A DNA stretch of 64,000 bases, taken from Massilia sp. Bi118 (GTDB taxonomy: Bacteria; Pseudomonadota; Gammaproteobacteria; Burkholderiales; Burkholderiaceae_D). The notes below the pieces were generated by a model. That model saw only the letters and a program-made list of their open reading frames with translations. It searched no databases and was not told where the DNA came from. The position numbers and the translations under genes were made by a program. This document shows, in pieces, positions 48,449-57,489 of this stretch. Numbering within the stretch: position 1 is the first letter of the stretch; each line of letters begins with the position of its first letter. Location of the stretch: positions 186,001 to 250,000 of the forward strand of contig NZ_CAKKMV010000004.1 in the NCBI RefSeq assembly GCF_918697865.1. The letters are read 5' to 3'.

Positions 48449-49042
48449 ATGTCCGCCGCCCGCAGCCTCCGTCACCAGCAGTCCCACGAACGCATCCTCG
48501 ATGCGGCGGCCCGCGCCGTCCGGCGTTCCGGGGTCGCCGGCGTCGGTGTCGCCGAGGTGATGAAGGAGGCGGGCCTGACCCATGGCGGCTTCTACGCCCA
48601 TTTCGAATCGCGCGACGCGCTGCTGGCCGAAGCCCTCGAGCATGCGGGCAGCCGGAGCAACGCCAATGTGCGCGAGCGCATGCGGGCGCGCATGGAGGCC
48701 GGTGAGAGCCCGCTGCGCGCCCTGGTCAGCGAATACCTGTCCGGATTGCACATGGAGGCGCTGGAACTCGGCTGCCCGGTCGCCGCCGTCGGTTCCGACA
48801 TGCAGCGCGCCGGCGACGGTTTGCGCGAGGTATCGCAGAGCCGCGTGCGCGGGCTGGCCAGGCTGGTCGAGGAGACGCTTGCGCCTGACACCGCGCCCGG
48901 CAGCGCCTGGGCAATCGCGGCCAGCCTGGTGGGCGCCATCCAGCTGGCCAGGGTGCTCGGTGCCGAGGAAGGAACCAAGGTAATGCAGGCATGCCGCGAG
49001 GCCTTGCTTGCCCAGTACGACCGCCCAGCGACGCAAGCCTGA
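48449..49042 (+). CDS. TetR family transcriptional regulator
   Basis: A 197-residue repressor. The N-terminal helix-turn-helix (about 12-60) is HERILDAAARAVRRSGVAGVGVAEVMKEAGLTHGGFYAHFESRDALLAEAL, the classic TetR head with GGFYAHF. The ligand-binding C-terminal half (about 65-190) is helical with one Cys (ELGCPVAAVG). A shared operator precedes this gene and the SDR gene downstream, so it likely represses both. Confidence 0.95.
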   Translation: MSAARSLRHQQSHERILDAAARAVRRSGVAGVGVAEVMKEAGLTHGGFYAHFESRDALLAEALEHAGSRSNANVRERMRARMEAGESPLRALVSEYLSGLHMEALELGCPVAAVGSDMQRAGDGLREVSQSRVRGLARLVEETLAPDTAPGSAWAIAASLVGAIQLARVLGAEEGTKVMQACREALLAQYDRPATQA

Positions 49043-49045
49043 GGC

Positions 49046-49080
49046 GGAAGACGCCGTGCCCTCGGGGCCGGCATTTTTTT
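49046..49080 (+). terminator. Probable terminator after tetR
   Basis: GCCGTGCCC and GGGGCCGGC make an imperfect stem around a short loop, then seven T's (49074-49080). It stands right after the tetR stop and before the SDR promoter. Confidence 0.5.
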
Positions 49081-49086
49081 GCGCAG

Positions 49087-49106
49087 TAATATGATGTTCA
49101 TCATAT
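49087..49106 (+). promoter_or_regulatory. TetR operator, site 2, before the SDR gene
   Basis: ATATGATG-TT-CATCATAT (49089-49106) has the same 8-bp arms as site 1, differing only in the 2-bp centre. TAATAT (49087-49092) overlaps it as the likely -10. The -35 is not clear. Confidence 0.82.
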
Positions 49107-49120
49107 CGAAAGGGATCACC

Positions 49121-49834
49121 ATGAAACTCGACAACGCAGTCGTCCTCGTCACCGGCGCCAACCGCGGCCTCGGCCTGGAATTCGCCCGCCAGGCGCTGGC
49201 CCGCGGCGCGCGCAAGGTCTACGCCGCCGCGCGCGACCCCGGCAAGATCACGCTGCCCGGCGTGGTGCCGGTGCGGCTGGACGTCACCGATCCGGCCCAG
49301 GTGGCGGAACTGGCCGCGGCCTGCGCCGACGTCACGCTGGTGATCAACAATGCCGGTATCGCGACGGACGGCAGCCTGCTCGACGAAGGCAGCATCGAAG
49401 CCATGCGGCGCATGATGGAGACCAATGTCTACGGCATGCTGCGCGTCAGCCAGGCCTTCGCGCCGGTGCTCGCGGCGAACCGCGGCGGCGCCTTCCTGAA
49501 CGTGCTGTCGGTGGCCAGCTGGATCAGCACCACGGGCCTGGCCGCCTATGCCGCCACCAAGTCGGCCGCCTGGAGCGTGAACAATGGCTTGCGCATCGCG
49601 CTGAAGGACCAGGGCACGCAGGTGCTGGGCCTGCACGTGGGCTTCGTCGATACTGACCTGACGCGCGGGATCGACCTGCCGAAACTGGCCCCGGCCGAGG
49701 TGGTCGAGCGCGCCTACGCGGCGCTGGAAGCCGGCAAGAGCGAGGTGCTGATCGACGAGTTGTCGCAGCAGGTCAAGGCGGGATTGTCGATGGATCCGGG
49801 CGTCTACCTCGACGCGGTGCAGCGCCCCGCCTGA
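49121..49834 (+). CDS. Short-chain dehydrogenase/reductase (SDR), TetR-controlled
   Basis: A 237-residue SDR. VLVTGANRGLGLEFARQAL begins at residue 8; NNAGIATDG, LSVASWI (catalytic Ser) and YAATKSAA (Tyr/Lys) are present. Short form with a brief C-terminus. The ATG at 49121 is used because the cofactor fold begins at once; upstream ATGs fall inside the operator. AAAGGGA lies about 6 bases before it. The substrate is probably an aldehyde or ketone whose presence releases the neighbouring TetR repressor. Confidence 0.93.
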   Translation: MKLDNAVVLVTGANRGLGLEFARQALARGARKVYAAARDPGKITLPGVVPVRLDVTDPAQVAELAAACADVTLVINNAGIATDGSLLDEGSIEAMRRMMETNVYGMLRVSQAFAPVLAANRGGAFLNVLSVASWISTTGLAAYAATKSAAWSVNNGLRIALKDQGTQVLGLHVGFVDTDLTRGIDLPKLAPAEVVERAYAALEAGKSEVLIDELSQQVKAGLSMDPGVYLDAVQRPA

Positions 49835-49857
49835 GCGGCCCGTGGTAGCATCGTTCG

Positions 49858-50055
49858 ATGGAACGACGCAACGACTACAAGCAGGCCCTGCTGATCGAGG
49901 CCGTGATTCACGAGGCCGATGCGCTCGGCCGCTCGACGGCGGCGCGGCGGCTGGCGGAGATTGGGGTGCCGCTGGAGGTGGCGGTGCGGGTGTTGACGCG
50001 GCCGGTGGAGAGAAGGCAGCAGTTCGAGTCGCCGTTCATGAGGCGAGAGTCGTGA
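49858..50055 (+). CDS. Small conserved-looking protein of unknown function
   Basis: A 65-residue soluble protein, MERRNDYKQALLIEAVIHEAD..., with a helical first 40 residues (GRSTAARRLAEIGVPLEVAVRVL) and a basic tail. I recall similar short proteins in Oxalobacteraceae but no function. It starts 23 bp after the SDR stop without a strong ribosome site, so cotranslation with the SDR is possible. Confidence 0.55.
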   Translation: MERRNDYKQALLIEAVIHEADALGRSTAARRLAEIGVPLEVAVRVLTRPVERRQQFESPFMRRES

Positions 50056-50080
50056 ACGGAATTAGTACCCGCACGCGTAA

Positions 50081-50215
50081 ACGTCATCCCCGCGAAGGCG
50101 GGGATCCAAGTTTTGCATGCGTATCGTTAGCTTACACAGAACTTGGATCCCCGCCTGCGCGGGGATGACGTGCGACTGCCGCGGGAATGACGTTCGACTG
50201 CCGCGGGGACGACAA
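50081..50215. repeat. Long REP-like hairpin with two trailing partial units
   Basis: Arms at 50081-50112 and 50140-50171 are 32 bp long and match with one mismatch (31 of 32), around a 27-base loop. The core is GTCATCCCCGCGAAGGCGGGGATCC. Two short repeats follow, each CGACTGCCGCGGGnAnGAC-like (50173-50215). It stands between convergent genes and ends just before the chitinase stop (50220). Probably a strong bidirectional terminator as well. Confidence 0.85.
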
Positions 50216-50219
50216 TCAA

Positions 50220-52076
50220 TCACCGGCTAGCACAAAACCCCGCATCCTCATTCGTCGCCCCAGGCGCCAGATCCCTGTTCCAGTCCGGCGGCGACAAATG
50301 CATGGTCGTCCCATCCATCGTATAGCTGCCGTTCCACATCCCGCTCAGGGTGCCGGTCACATTCGGCACATCGACCTTCCAGCCCAGCACCTTGACGGTA
50401 CTGGTATTGGTCACCGCAATCTTCGCGCAATAGCCCGAACCCCAGTCGCCGGTGACGATCAGCCTGGCCTGCAGCGCACCTGCCGGCGGCGGCGGCGGCG
50501 GTTCGACGGGCTTGGCCGGACGTGTCGCGCACAAGCCGACCTGGGTCGATTCGCCCGGATGCAGCTTGCGCTTGTAGGCGGGACCTTCCATCGTCAGCTT
50601 GCCGTCGGCCAGCGTGTAACTGGCGTTCCACAGCGAGGTGATGCTGTCCTTGAACGGGATCTCGGCCTTCCACCAGCCGGCGCGGTCGCCCACGTTCTTG
50701 ACGGTGATGGTGCCGCAGTAGCCGCCGCCCCAGTCGTTCGGCGTGTCGAGCGTCGTCGTCAGGTTCAGCGGCGCCGGCGGCGGCAGCGGGTTCGGGTAGG
50801 GGCCGGCCTGGGTCGCGCCGGGGTCGAGGAAGGCTTGCGCGGTGGCGGTCAGCAGCGGGTTGTCGACGCCATCCAGGGTGCCGTAGTTGACCAGCCAGAT
50901 GACGGCGCCGCCGACGCCTTCGCCTTCCCGGGTCGACGTCGCCCAGGCGCCCTTGGCGGCGATGGTCGCCGGTTCTTCATAGCTGATGTAGCCGCTGGTG
51001 GTGTCCGGGCGCTCGGCCGGGGTGTAGCCGCCCGGGTAGACGCGGTAGCTGGTCTGGGTCGGCGCGTCCCAGGCGTAGATGCCTTGCTTCAGGTAGCCCA
51101 GCTTGTTCAGCAGCGTCCAGCTCCATTTGTAGTCGGTCACCGACCATTTGCTCAGGTCGCCGTCGGTGTCCTGGTCCGGACCGGTGAAGGGCGGCGCGTA
51201 GCTCTCGCCGTAGAAGCCCAGGCCCAGGCCCAGCTTCTCGCGCGGCACGCCCTTGTCCACGAACATCTGGATCGTGCTGGCGATCGACACCGGGCGATGG
51301 CCGGTCGCCCCGGTCAGCGGCGAGAAGGTATTGCTGTGCCAGCCCTGGCCGAACCAGCCCACCCCATAGCTCATGATGTTGTACTGGTCGACCATGGCTG
51401 CCACGCGCAGGTCGTGCTCGGTGACGGTGTCGGTGTTGATGTTCTTGTTCCCGCCCGGGAAGGTGATGATCACCGGATTCGCCTGGTAGCGCTCGCGCGA
51501 ATTCGCTTCCTCGCGCAGGTCCAGGATCAGCTTCTCGAGGCGTTCCTGTTCGACGGTCGCCTTGTCGCCGATGCCTTCCCAGTCGACGTCGATGCCGTCG
51601 TAGTCCTTGGCGACCATGTAGTCGACCAGGTTCTTCACGAAGGCCGGGCGCACCGCGTCCGTGGTCGAGGCCAGGAAGCCGGCGTTGTCGCCTTCGCCGC
51701 CGAGCATGATCAGGGCCTTGATGTTGGCCTGGTGGGCGCGCTTGACGAGGAATTCCTCGACCGTCCAGTCGTAGGCGGCGCCGGGGCCGCGGTCGCGGTC
51801 GGTGTGGGCGTTGCCGCCGCCGAGCACGATCTCGCCGGCCGGCTTGCCGTTGCTGCCGCTGCCCGGGCCGATGCGGGCGAACACGAAGTGGGTCATGTGC
51901 CTCATGTCCACGTGCTCGGGCGCCTGGTACAGGGCGTTGTCCCAGAAGTAGCCGGCGTAGTAGCCGCCGACCCATTTACCGGTGAGATTGGCGGCCTGGG
52001 CCGGCGCCAGGCTGCCGGCTGCCACGCCGGCGGCCAGCAGGGTCAGTGCCGCGATTTTTTTCAGTCTGGTCTGCAT
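50220..52076 (-). CDS. Secreted GH18 chitinase with two CBM2-like domains
   Basis: A 618-residue exported glycoside hydrolase. A signal peptide ends near AQA (residue 28). The GH18 barrel (about 32-420) shows ALIMLGGEGDN (SxGG region) and DGIDVDWE at 160-167, the complete DxxDxDxE motif with catalytic Glu167. After a proline linker come two carbohydrate-binding-like modules (about 440-525 and 545-618), each with paired Cys and Trp residues (DWGGGYCGTITVKN, DWGSGYCAKIAVTN). It most likely cuts chitin outside the cell. The ATG at 52076 has AAGGAGG 6 bases upstream. Confidence 0.93.
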   Translation of the reverse strand: MQTRLKKIAALTLLAAGVAAGSLAPAQAANLTGKWVGGYYAGYFWDNALYQAPEHVDMRHMTHFVFARIGPGSGSNGKPAGEIVLGGGNAHTDRDRGPGAAYDWTVEEFLVKRAHQANIKALIMLGGEGDNAGFLASTTDAVRPAFVKNLVDYMVAKDYDGIDVDWEGIGDKATVEQERLEKLILDLREEANSRERYQANPVIITFPGGNKNINTDTVTEHDLRVAAMVDQYNIMSYGVGWFGQGWHSNTFSPLTGATGHRPVSIASTIQMFVDKGVPREKLGLGLGFYGESYAPPFTGPDQDTDGDLSKWSVTDYKWSWTLLNKLGYLKQGIYAWDAPTQTSYRVYPGGYTPAERPDTTSGYISYEEPATIAAKGAWATSTREGEGVGGAVIWLVNYGTLDGVDNPLLTATAQAFLDPGATQAGPYPNPLPPPAPLNLTTTLDTPNDWGGGYCGTITVKNVGDRAGWWKAEIPFKDSITSLWNASYTLADGKLTMEGPAYKRKLHPGESTQVGLCATRPAKPVEPPPPPPAGALQARLIVTGDWGSGYCAKIAVTNTSTVKVLGWKVDVPNVTGTLSGMWNGSYTMDGTTMHLSPPDWNRDLAPGATNEDAGFCASR

Positions 52077-52174
52077 GTGCATCCTCCTTGTTGGTTGCTG
52101 TACGGAAATAATCGTAGCAGCGGAGGATTGCAAACACCTGTCACTAAAGTGTAATGACCCCACCGGAGGGGGCG

Positions 52175-52933
52175 TCAGGCAGCGGCCACGCCTTCGGGGC
52201 GCAGGATGCGTTCGCGCAGCTCCGGCTCGTCGTCCTGGTACAGGCGCATGACGGTGGACGTGCGGGTGCCGTAGCCGGGGATCTCGATGCAGACCGGCGA
52301 CAGTTCGCGCTCGACCTCGATCGGCATGCCGGTGTCGGGCAGGCGCAGGTCGGGGGCGCGGGTGGTATCGGCCAGCATTTCGAAGTAAGCCTCTTCCGGC
52401 GCGCCTTGCAGCAGCAGGCTGGCGAAGGTGGCCTTGGTCCGCAGCACCTTCGGCCAGGGCGCGTCCAGCAGGCCGTTCGAGACGCCGTAGATGCCCGGTT
52501 CCAGGGCCTTGCCGTTGCGCGGGTCGGCCCCGGCGCGGTTCGAGAACCAGTACAGGCCCTCGCGGTCGCCCAGGATCAGGTTGAAGCCGTTGTATTCGGC
52601 GGCGCGCCCGGCGATGCGGTCCAGGTAGGCCGGTGCATCGAGGTCGCCCTGGAGGAAGTCGGCCACCAGCGCGCCACGGGTCGGCGCATCGCCGCGGCGC
52701 TCGTCGGGCGCGCGGATATTCGTCAGCGCGGCGAATTTCGGGCCGTTCGGACCGGTGCGCGTCACGCCCATCCAGCTGCCGCCGCCCCGCAAATCGCGGC
52801 CGGCGATGATGTCCGGGTTCTCCGGCCAGGGGCCGGCCGGGGTGGCGGGACGGTCATAGAATTCGTCGCGGTTGGCGCAGGCGATCACGGGCACGCCGGG
52901 AATCACGCGCCAGGCAAATACGATCAGGCACAT
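52175..52933 (-). CDS. NRDE / TANGO2 family protein
   Basis: A 252-residue protein. It begins MCLIVFAW, with the conserved Cys2, and has the eponymous ACANRDEFYDRP, GGGSWMGVTRTG, FAALTNIRAP and YNGFNLILGDREGLYWFSN. NRDE proteins have an N-terminal nucleophile-like fold; animal TANGO2 is linked to lipid and haem handling. The bacterial role is unknown. It overlaps the next upstream gene (DUF4936) by 10 bp in the same direction. Confidence 0.93.
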   Translation of the reverse strand: MCLIVFAWRVIPGVPVIACANRDEFYDRPATPAGPWPENPDIIAGRDLRGGGSWMGVTRTGPNGPKFAALTNIRAPDERRGDAPTRGALVADFLQGDLDAPAYLDRIAGRAAEYNGFNLILGDREGLYWFSNRAGADPRNGKALEPGIYGVSNGLLDAPWPKVLRTKATFASLLLQGAPEEAYFEMLADTTRAPDLRLPDTGMPIEVERELSPVCIEIPGYGTRTSTVMRLYQDDEPELRERILRPEGVAAA

Positions 52934-53226
52934 GGAGTCAGCTCCGGTTTCAGGTCGACGAAGATCTCGGTACGGCGCGGGCCGTCGGGCAGTGCGTCCA
53001 GGCCGGCGTCAAGCGCCGCCTGCGCCAGCACACCATCAAAGCCGTCGGGCGCACCCGGATAGACTTCCATCCAGGTTTGCAGGCCATCCTTGCTGCCGGG
53101 ACGGCGCTTCAATTGCACGGCGACGCCGTGGCCGGCCGCCAGCGCCGTTTGCATCGCGCGCACGCGCGGCGCCAGCGAGGCCGCATCGAGCTCGCGCACC
53201 TTGTAGTAGACGTACAGGTCGATCAT
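52924..53226 (-). CDS. DUF4936 family protein
   Basis: A 100-residue single-domain protein, MIDLYVYYKVRELDAASL..., with VQLKRRPGSKDGLQTWMEVYP and RRTEIFVDL. It matches what I recall of DUF4936, a ferredoxin-like small protein usually next to YgfZ and NRDE genes in betaproteobacteria. Function unknown. The three genes run in the same direction with overlaps or short gaps and likely form one operon. Confidence 0.88.
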   Translation of the reverse strand: MIDLYVYYKVRELDAASLAPRVRAMQTALAAGHGVAVQLKRRPGSKDGLQTWMEVYPGAPDGFDGVLAQAALDAGLDALPDGPRRTEIFVDLKPELTPCA

Positions 53227-53238
53227 CGGATCACGAAC

Positions 53239-54297
53239 TCAGTCCGCCAGCGCGTCGAGCGGATAGGGCATCGGCAGGAAGGACAGCGTCGTGCCGCCGG
53301 CCGAGCCGTGGCGCACTTCGTGGTCCAGCGCGGCCAGCTTGATCTCGACCAGCGCGTCGGCGCCGCCCAGGCCATTCGGCGCGGCGTTGACGATCATGCC
53401 GGACGGCTGGTCCGGGTCCTCGCTGGAGAAGACCTCGTCGCCGGCGCGCGCGGCCGCATTCGGCAGCGTGGCCAGGGTCATGCGGCGTTTCAGCTTGCCC
53501 AGGTACTGGCTGCGGGCGACGATTTCCTGGCCCGGATAGCAGCCCTTCTTGAAATTGACGCCGCCGAGCAGCTCGAAGTTGACCATCTGCGGCACGAACT
53601 GTTCCTGGGTCGGCTGGGTCACCTGCGGCACGCCGGCATGGATCTCGGCCAGGCGCCAGGCCGCATTGCCGCCCAGCGCCAGCGTCTCGCGCAGCTGCGG
53701 CAGGGCGGCAATCGCGGTCTCGGCAGAGGTGATCCACAGGTAGCGCGGTGCACCCAGCGCATCGGCCAGGCGCAGCACGGAGCCGAACTCGCCATCGACC
53801 TTGCCGTAGGGCGCGGCCGGGAGGGCGGACACTTGGCGGCGCAATGCGGCTTCCGCCTTGGCGCCGGCCAGGCCGAGCACGGCGGCGCTGGCCGCTTCCT
53901 CGGTGGCGTCGCGCAGTTTGGCTTTCGAGCGCAGCACGAACATCGTCAGGCGCTTTTGCAGCGGCGGCTGGATGGCGCGCGGCAGCGCCAGGAAGATGTC
54001 CTGGCCGGTACGCCACATCAGGAAGGTGGCCTGCAGGCGGCCCTTCGGCGTGCAATAGCCGGCCAGCCGGGCCTCGTTCGTGCCGAGGTGTTCGACGTCG
54101 TTGGTCAGCTGGTTGTGCAGGAAACTGGCGGCGTCTTCACCGGTCACGGCGATCAGGCCGAGGTCGGTTACCGGGGCCACGACGCCCTCGGCGAGGGCGC
54201 CTGCGGACAGGGTCGTGCCGAAGTCTTCGATCTGCGTGGCCTCCTCCTGGTGGAAGCGCGCGCCCAGGGAAGCGAGATGTTCGATCCAGTTGCTCAT
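53239..54297 (-). CDS. ygfZ: Folate-binding tRNA-modifying / Fe-S assembly protein YgfZ
   Basis: A 352-residue GcvT-like protein. GLIAVTGEDAASFLHNQLTNDVE near residue 46 and the signature KKGCYPGQEIVARSQYLGKLKRR (the KGCYxGQE motif with redox Cys) identify it. YgfZ binds tetrahydrofolate and supports [4Fe-4S] cluster enzymes such as MiaB. It is divergent from mltG across a 97-bp promoter region, a typical betaproteobacterial order. Confidence 0.95.
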   Translation of the reverse strand: MSNWIEHLASLGARFHQEEATQIEDFGTTLSAGALAEGVVAPVTDLGLIAVTGEDAASFLHNQLTNDVEHLGTNEARLAGYCTPKGRLQATFLMWRTGQDIFLALPRAIQPPLQKRLTMFVLRSKAKLRDATEEAASAAVLGLAGAKAEAALRRQVSALPAAPYGKVDGEFGSVLRLADALGAPRYLWITSAETAIAALPQLRETLALGGNAAWRLAEIHAGVPQVTQPTQEQFVPQMVNFELLGGVNFKKGCYPGQEIVARSQYLGKLKRRMTLATLPNAAARAGDEVFSSEDPDQPSGMIVNAAPNGLGGADALVEIKLAALDHEVRHGSAGGTTLSFLPMPYPLDALAD

Positions 54298-54394
54298 AAA
54301 TTCAGAATAATTTCCTGTTTAGGCTTTATCATTACGGCCTCATTATAGAGTTGTCGTCAAATTCGCGCCGGGCACGGCGCAAAACCAGATTTCT
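54298..54394. promoter_or_regulatory. Divergent promoter region between ygfZ and mltG
   Basis: An AT-rich 97 bp. On the minus strand TATAAT (54347-54342) could be the -10 for ygfZ. On the plus strand CATTAT (54341-54346) overlaps it, so the two promoters may compete. No clear -35 or operator. Confidence 0.35.
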
Positions 54395-55408
54395 ATGGCA
54401 CTAATAAGAAAACTCATCATTACGGGCGTGATCGTGTCAGTCGCGGCCGTCGGCGGCTTCCAGTGGTGGTCGGGACAGCCGATCACCCCGGCGGACAGCC
54501 CCGTCATTCCCTTCGCGATTGCCCAGGGCAGCCATGTGGGCGGCGCGGCCCAGCAGATGGCCACCGCCGGCGTGCCGGTCAACGGCTTCCTGTTCGGCGT
54601 CCTCGCGCGCGTGACCGGCAAGGCCAGCCAACTGAAGGCCGGCAGCTACGAGCTCAAGCCGGGCACCACGCCGCGCCGCCTGATCGCCCAGCTGGTGCGC
54701 GGCGAATTCGCCCAGGAGTCGCTGACCATCATCGAAGGCTGGACCTTCCGCCAGATGCGCCAGGCGGTCGACGCCGCGCCCAACCTGAAGCACGAGACGG
54801 CCAAGCTCTCGGACAAGGAACTGCTGGAGAAGATCGTCCCCGAGGCGAACGGTAAATACGCGACGCCCGAAGGCCTGTTCTTCCCGGACACCTATCTGTT
54901 CGCGAAAAACTCGAGCGACCTGCAGATCTACAAGCAGGCCCACGAGATGATGATGAAGCGCCTGAAGGCGGCCTGGGAAAAGCGCGAGCCGAACCTGCCG
55001 TACACCGATCCCTACCAGGCCCTGATCATGGCTTCGCTGGTCGAGAAGGAAACCGGCCAGAAGAGCGAGCGCGCGATGATCGCCGGCGTGTTCGTCAACC
55101 GCCTCAAGACCGGCATGCTGCTGCAGACCGACCCGACCGTCATCTACGGCATGGGCGAGAAGTACGACGGCAAGATCCGCAAGAAGGATCTCGAGACCGA
55201 CACCCCGTACAACACCTACACGCGCGCCGGCCTGCCGCCGACGCCGATCGCGCTGCCGGGCGTGCAGTCGCTGGCCGCGGCCCTCATGCCCGCCAAGACC
55301 GACGCCCTGTACTTCGTGTCGCGCGGCGACGGCACCAGCCACTTCTCGGTCAACCTGAACGAGCATAACAAGGCAGTCAACCAATACCAGCGCCAGGGAT
55401 CGAAATGA
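54395..55408 (+). CDS. mltG: Endolytic murein transglycosylase MltG
   Basis: A 337-residue inner-membrane enzyme. One N-terminal membrane anchor ([16 protein letters not shown]) is followed by a LysM-like domain and the YceG catalytic domain with [18 protein letters not shown] [10 protein letters not shown], the catalytic Glu in [14 protein letters not shown], and [13 protein letters not shown]. It cuts nascent glycan strands and sets their length. It overlaps tmk by ATGA (55405-55408), starting the mltG-tmk-holB-pilZ operon. Confidence 0.96.
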   Translation: MALIRKLIITGVIVSVAAVGGFQWWSGQPITPADSPVIPFAIAQGSHVGGAAQQMATAGVPVNGFLFGVLARVTGKASQLKAGSYELKPGTTPRRLIAQLVRGEFAQESLTIIEGWTFRQMRQAVDAAPNLKHETAKLSDKELLEKIVPEANGKYATPEGLFFPDTYLFAKNSSDLQIYKQAHEMMMKRLKAAWEKREPNLPYTDPYQALIMASLVEKETGQKSERAMIAGVFVNRLKTGMLLQTDPTVIYGMGEKYDGKIRKKDLETDTPYNTYTRAGLPPTPIALPGVQSLAAALMPAKTDALYFVSRGDGTSHFSVNLNEHNKAVNQYQRQGSK

Positions 55409-56031
55409 ATGGACAAACTTCGGCCCGCGGCCGCTTCATCACCTTCGAAGGCATCGACGGGGCCGGCAAGTCTACCCACATCGGCTTCGTCGCCGATCTG
55501 CTGAAAGAGGCCGGCAAGACCGTGGTCTCGAGCCGCGAACCGGGCGGAACAAAGCTGGGCGAAAAGCTGCGTGAGCTGCTGCTGCACGAGAAGATGGACG
55601 TCGGCACCGAGGCTTTACTTGCCTTTGCCAGCCGCCGCGAGCACCTGGCCCAGGTCATCGGGCCGGCGCTGGGTCGTGGAGACTGGGTGCTGTCGGACCG
55701 CTTCACCGACGCCAGCTTCGCCTACCAGGGCGGCGGCCGCGGCCTGCCGCTGCCCAAGCTCGAGGCGCTGGAACAGTGGGTGCATCCGGGCCTGCAGCCC
55801 GACCTTACCCTGTTGTTCGACGTGCCTTTGGCCGTGGCGCGCGAGCGCCTCGACGCCACCCGCAATCTCGACAAGTTCGAATCTGAAGAGGCGGCCTTCT
55901 TCGAGCGCTGCCGCAATGAATACCTGCGTCGCGCCGCACAAAGCAACGGCCGTATCGTGGTGATCGACTCGACCCGCTCGATCGATGAAGTCCGCGCCCA
56001 GCTGCGCGCGGCATTGGAGAAGTTCTTGTGA
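55405..56031 (+). CDS. tmk: Thymidylate kinase
   Basis: A 208-residue kinase converting dTMP to dTDP. The P-loop is [14 protein letters not shown] near residue 12; [12 protein letters not shown] (DR/E loop), [18 protein letters not shown] and [11 protein letters not shown] are present, followed by the lid segment. Length is normal. Its last bases overlap the GTG start of holB (56028), so all three genes are translationally coupled. Confidence 0.97.
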   Translation: MNGQTSARGRFITFEGIDGAGKSTHIGFVADLLKEAGKTVVSSREPGGTKLGEKLRELLLHEKMDVGTEALLAFASRREHLAQVIGPALGRGDWVLSDRFTDASFAYQGGGRGLPLPKLEALEQWVHPGLQPDLTLLFDVPLAVARERLDATRNLDKFESEEAAFFERCRNEYLRRAAQSNGRIVVIDSTRSIDEVRAQLRAALEKFL

Positions 56032-57071
56032 CAAGTAGTACCCCGATCTACCCCTGGCAGGCGCAGGCCTGGGCGCAGCTGCAGCAGATGCGCGTCCGCC
56101 TGCCGCACGCCATCCTGTTCCACGGCCCGGCCGGCATCGGCAAGGCCGGCTTCATCGAAGCCTTTGCCCAGTCCCTGCTGTGCGAAAACGTGCGCCCAGA
56201 TGGCCATGCCTGCGGCGCGTGCGCCTCCTGCGGCTGGTTCAGCCAGGGCAACCACCCGGACTACCGCCGTGTGCGCCCGGAAGCGATGGAAGACGAAGCC
56301 CCGGCCGCCGAGGGCGACGAAGCTGCGGAATCCGACAAGAAATCCAAATCCTCGAAGACGGCCTCGAAGGACATCAAGATCGAGCAGATCCGCGCGCTGT
56401 CCGACTTCATGAACATCTCGACCCACCGCCAGGGCTTGCGCGTGGTGGTGCTGTACCCGGCCGAGGCGCTCAACATGCCGTCCTCGAATGCGCTGCTGAA
56501 GACCCTGGAAGAGCCGCCGCCGGGCACCGTGTTCCTGCTGGCCTCGAACGGCCTGGATCGCCTGCTGCCGACGATCCTGTCGCGCTGCCGCAAGTTCGCG
56601 TTGCCGATGCCCGGCCACGCCGAGGCGCTGGCCTGGCTCGAAGCCCAGGGCGTGCAGGATGCCGACGGCTGGCTGCGCGAGCAGGGCGGGGCGCCGCTGG
56701 CGGCCCTGGTGCAGGCCGAAACCGGCAGCCGCGAGGAACTCGATTCCCTGCTGCAAATCCTGGCCCAGCCCAGCGTCGATGCCGCGTTGCGCGCCGCAGA
56801 CAAATTGAGCAAAGCGCCGCTGGCATCCCTCGTCGCGTGGCAGCAGCGCTGGTTGTATGATGTTTTCTCATACAAGCTGTCCGGCACGATCCGCTATTAT
56901 CCGCGGTATCGCCAGCAGCTTGCGAACCTGGCCGGGCGCGTACACACGGCCAGGTTGATGCAGGCGATCAAGTCGACCAACGAGCGGCGCGCAGTGGCGG
57001 ACCATCCGCTGTCGCCGAAACTGTTTGTCGAAGATATGTTGCTTGATTACACTGCCTGCTGCGCCGCCTGA
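56028..57071 (+). CDS. holB: DNA polymerase III subunit delta prime
   Basis: A 347-residue clamp-loader subunit. It begins with a GTG in overlap with tmk. It has an N-terminal P-loop-like [11 protein letters not shown], a zinc module [22 protein letters not shown] motif ILSRCRKF and a C-terminal collar region. Between about 85 and 115 there is an acidic/lysine insert ([20 protein letters not shown]) that is probably flexible and not usual in E. coli HolB. Confidence 0.93.
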   Translation: MTSSTPIYPWQAQAWAQLQQMRVRLPHAILFHGPAGIGKAGFIEAFAQSLLCENVRPDGHACGACASCGWFSQGNHPDYRRVRPEAMEDEAPAAEGDEAAESDKKSKSSKTASKDIKIEQIRALSDFMNISTHRQGLRVVVLYPAEALNMPSSNALLKTLEEPPPGTVFLLASNGLDRLLPTILSRCRKFALPMPGHAEALAWLEAQGVQDADGWLREQGGAPLAALVQAETGSREELDSLLQILAQPSVDAALRAADKLSKAPLASLVAWQQRWLYDVFSYKLSGTIRYYPRYRQQLANLAGRVHTARLMQAIKSTNERRAVADHPLSPKLFVEDMLLDYTACCAA

Positions 57072-57091
57072 GGCGCGACGAAGGAACACCG

Positions 57092-57478
57092 ATGAACAGC
57101 TTGCCCACCGATCCGAACGCCCCGCTCGCGCCCCAGGCGCCGCGGCCGTCCGTGCTCTCGCTTGCGATCAAGGAAAAAGCGGCGCTGTACGCGGCCTATA
57201 TGCCTTTCCTGAAGAACGGCGGCATGTTCGTGCCGACCAACAAGCCCTATAAAATCGGCGACGAGATCTACCTGATCCTGTCGCTGATGGACGACCCGAA
57301 CAAATACCCGATCGCCGGCAAGGTGGCCTGGATCACCCCCGCCGGCGCCAACAACAACAAGGCGCAAGGCATCGGCGTGCATTTCCCGGCCGACGAAACC
57401 GGCCAGCGCGCTAAATTGCGCATCGAAGAAATCCTGGGCGCGGCGCTGCGGTCTTCGCGCGCCACCCACACGCTTTAA
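57092..57478 (+). CDS. pilZ: PilZ domain protein, type IV pilus type
   Basis: A 128-residue protein. It begins with a flexible proline/alanine-rich stretch and then has FLKNGGMFVPTNKPYKIGDEIYLILSLMDD and GKVAWITPAG...GIGVHF, as in the PilZ family tied to pilus assembly. The RxxxR c-di-GMP motif is not seen, as in the Pseudomonas PilZ of this genetic position, so it probably does not bind c-di-GMP. Last gene of the mltG operon, 20 bp after holB. Confidence 0.92.
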   Translation: MNSLPTDPNAPLAPQAPRPSVLSLAIKEKAALYAAYMPFLKNGGMFVPTNKPYKIGDEIYLILSLMDDPNKYPIAGKVAWITPAGANNNKAQGIGVHFPADETGQRAKLRIEEILGAALRSSRATHTL

Positions 57479-57489
57479 TCCTCTCGTTT

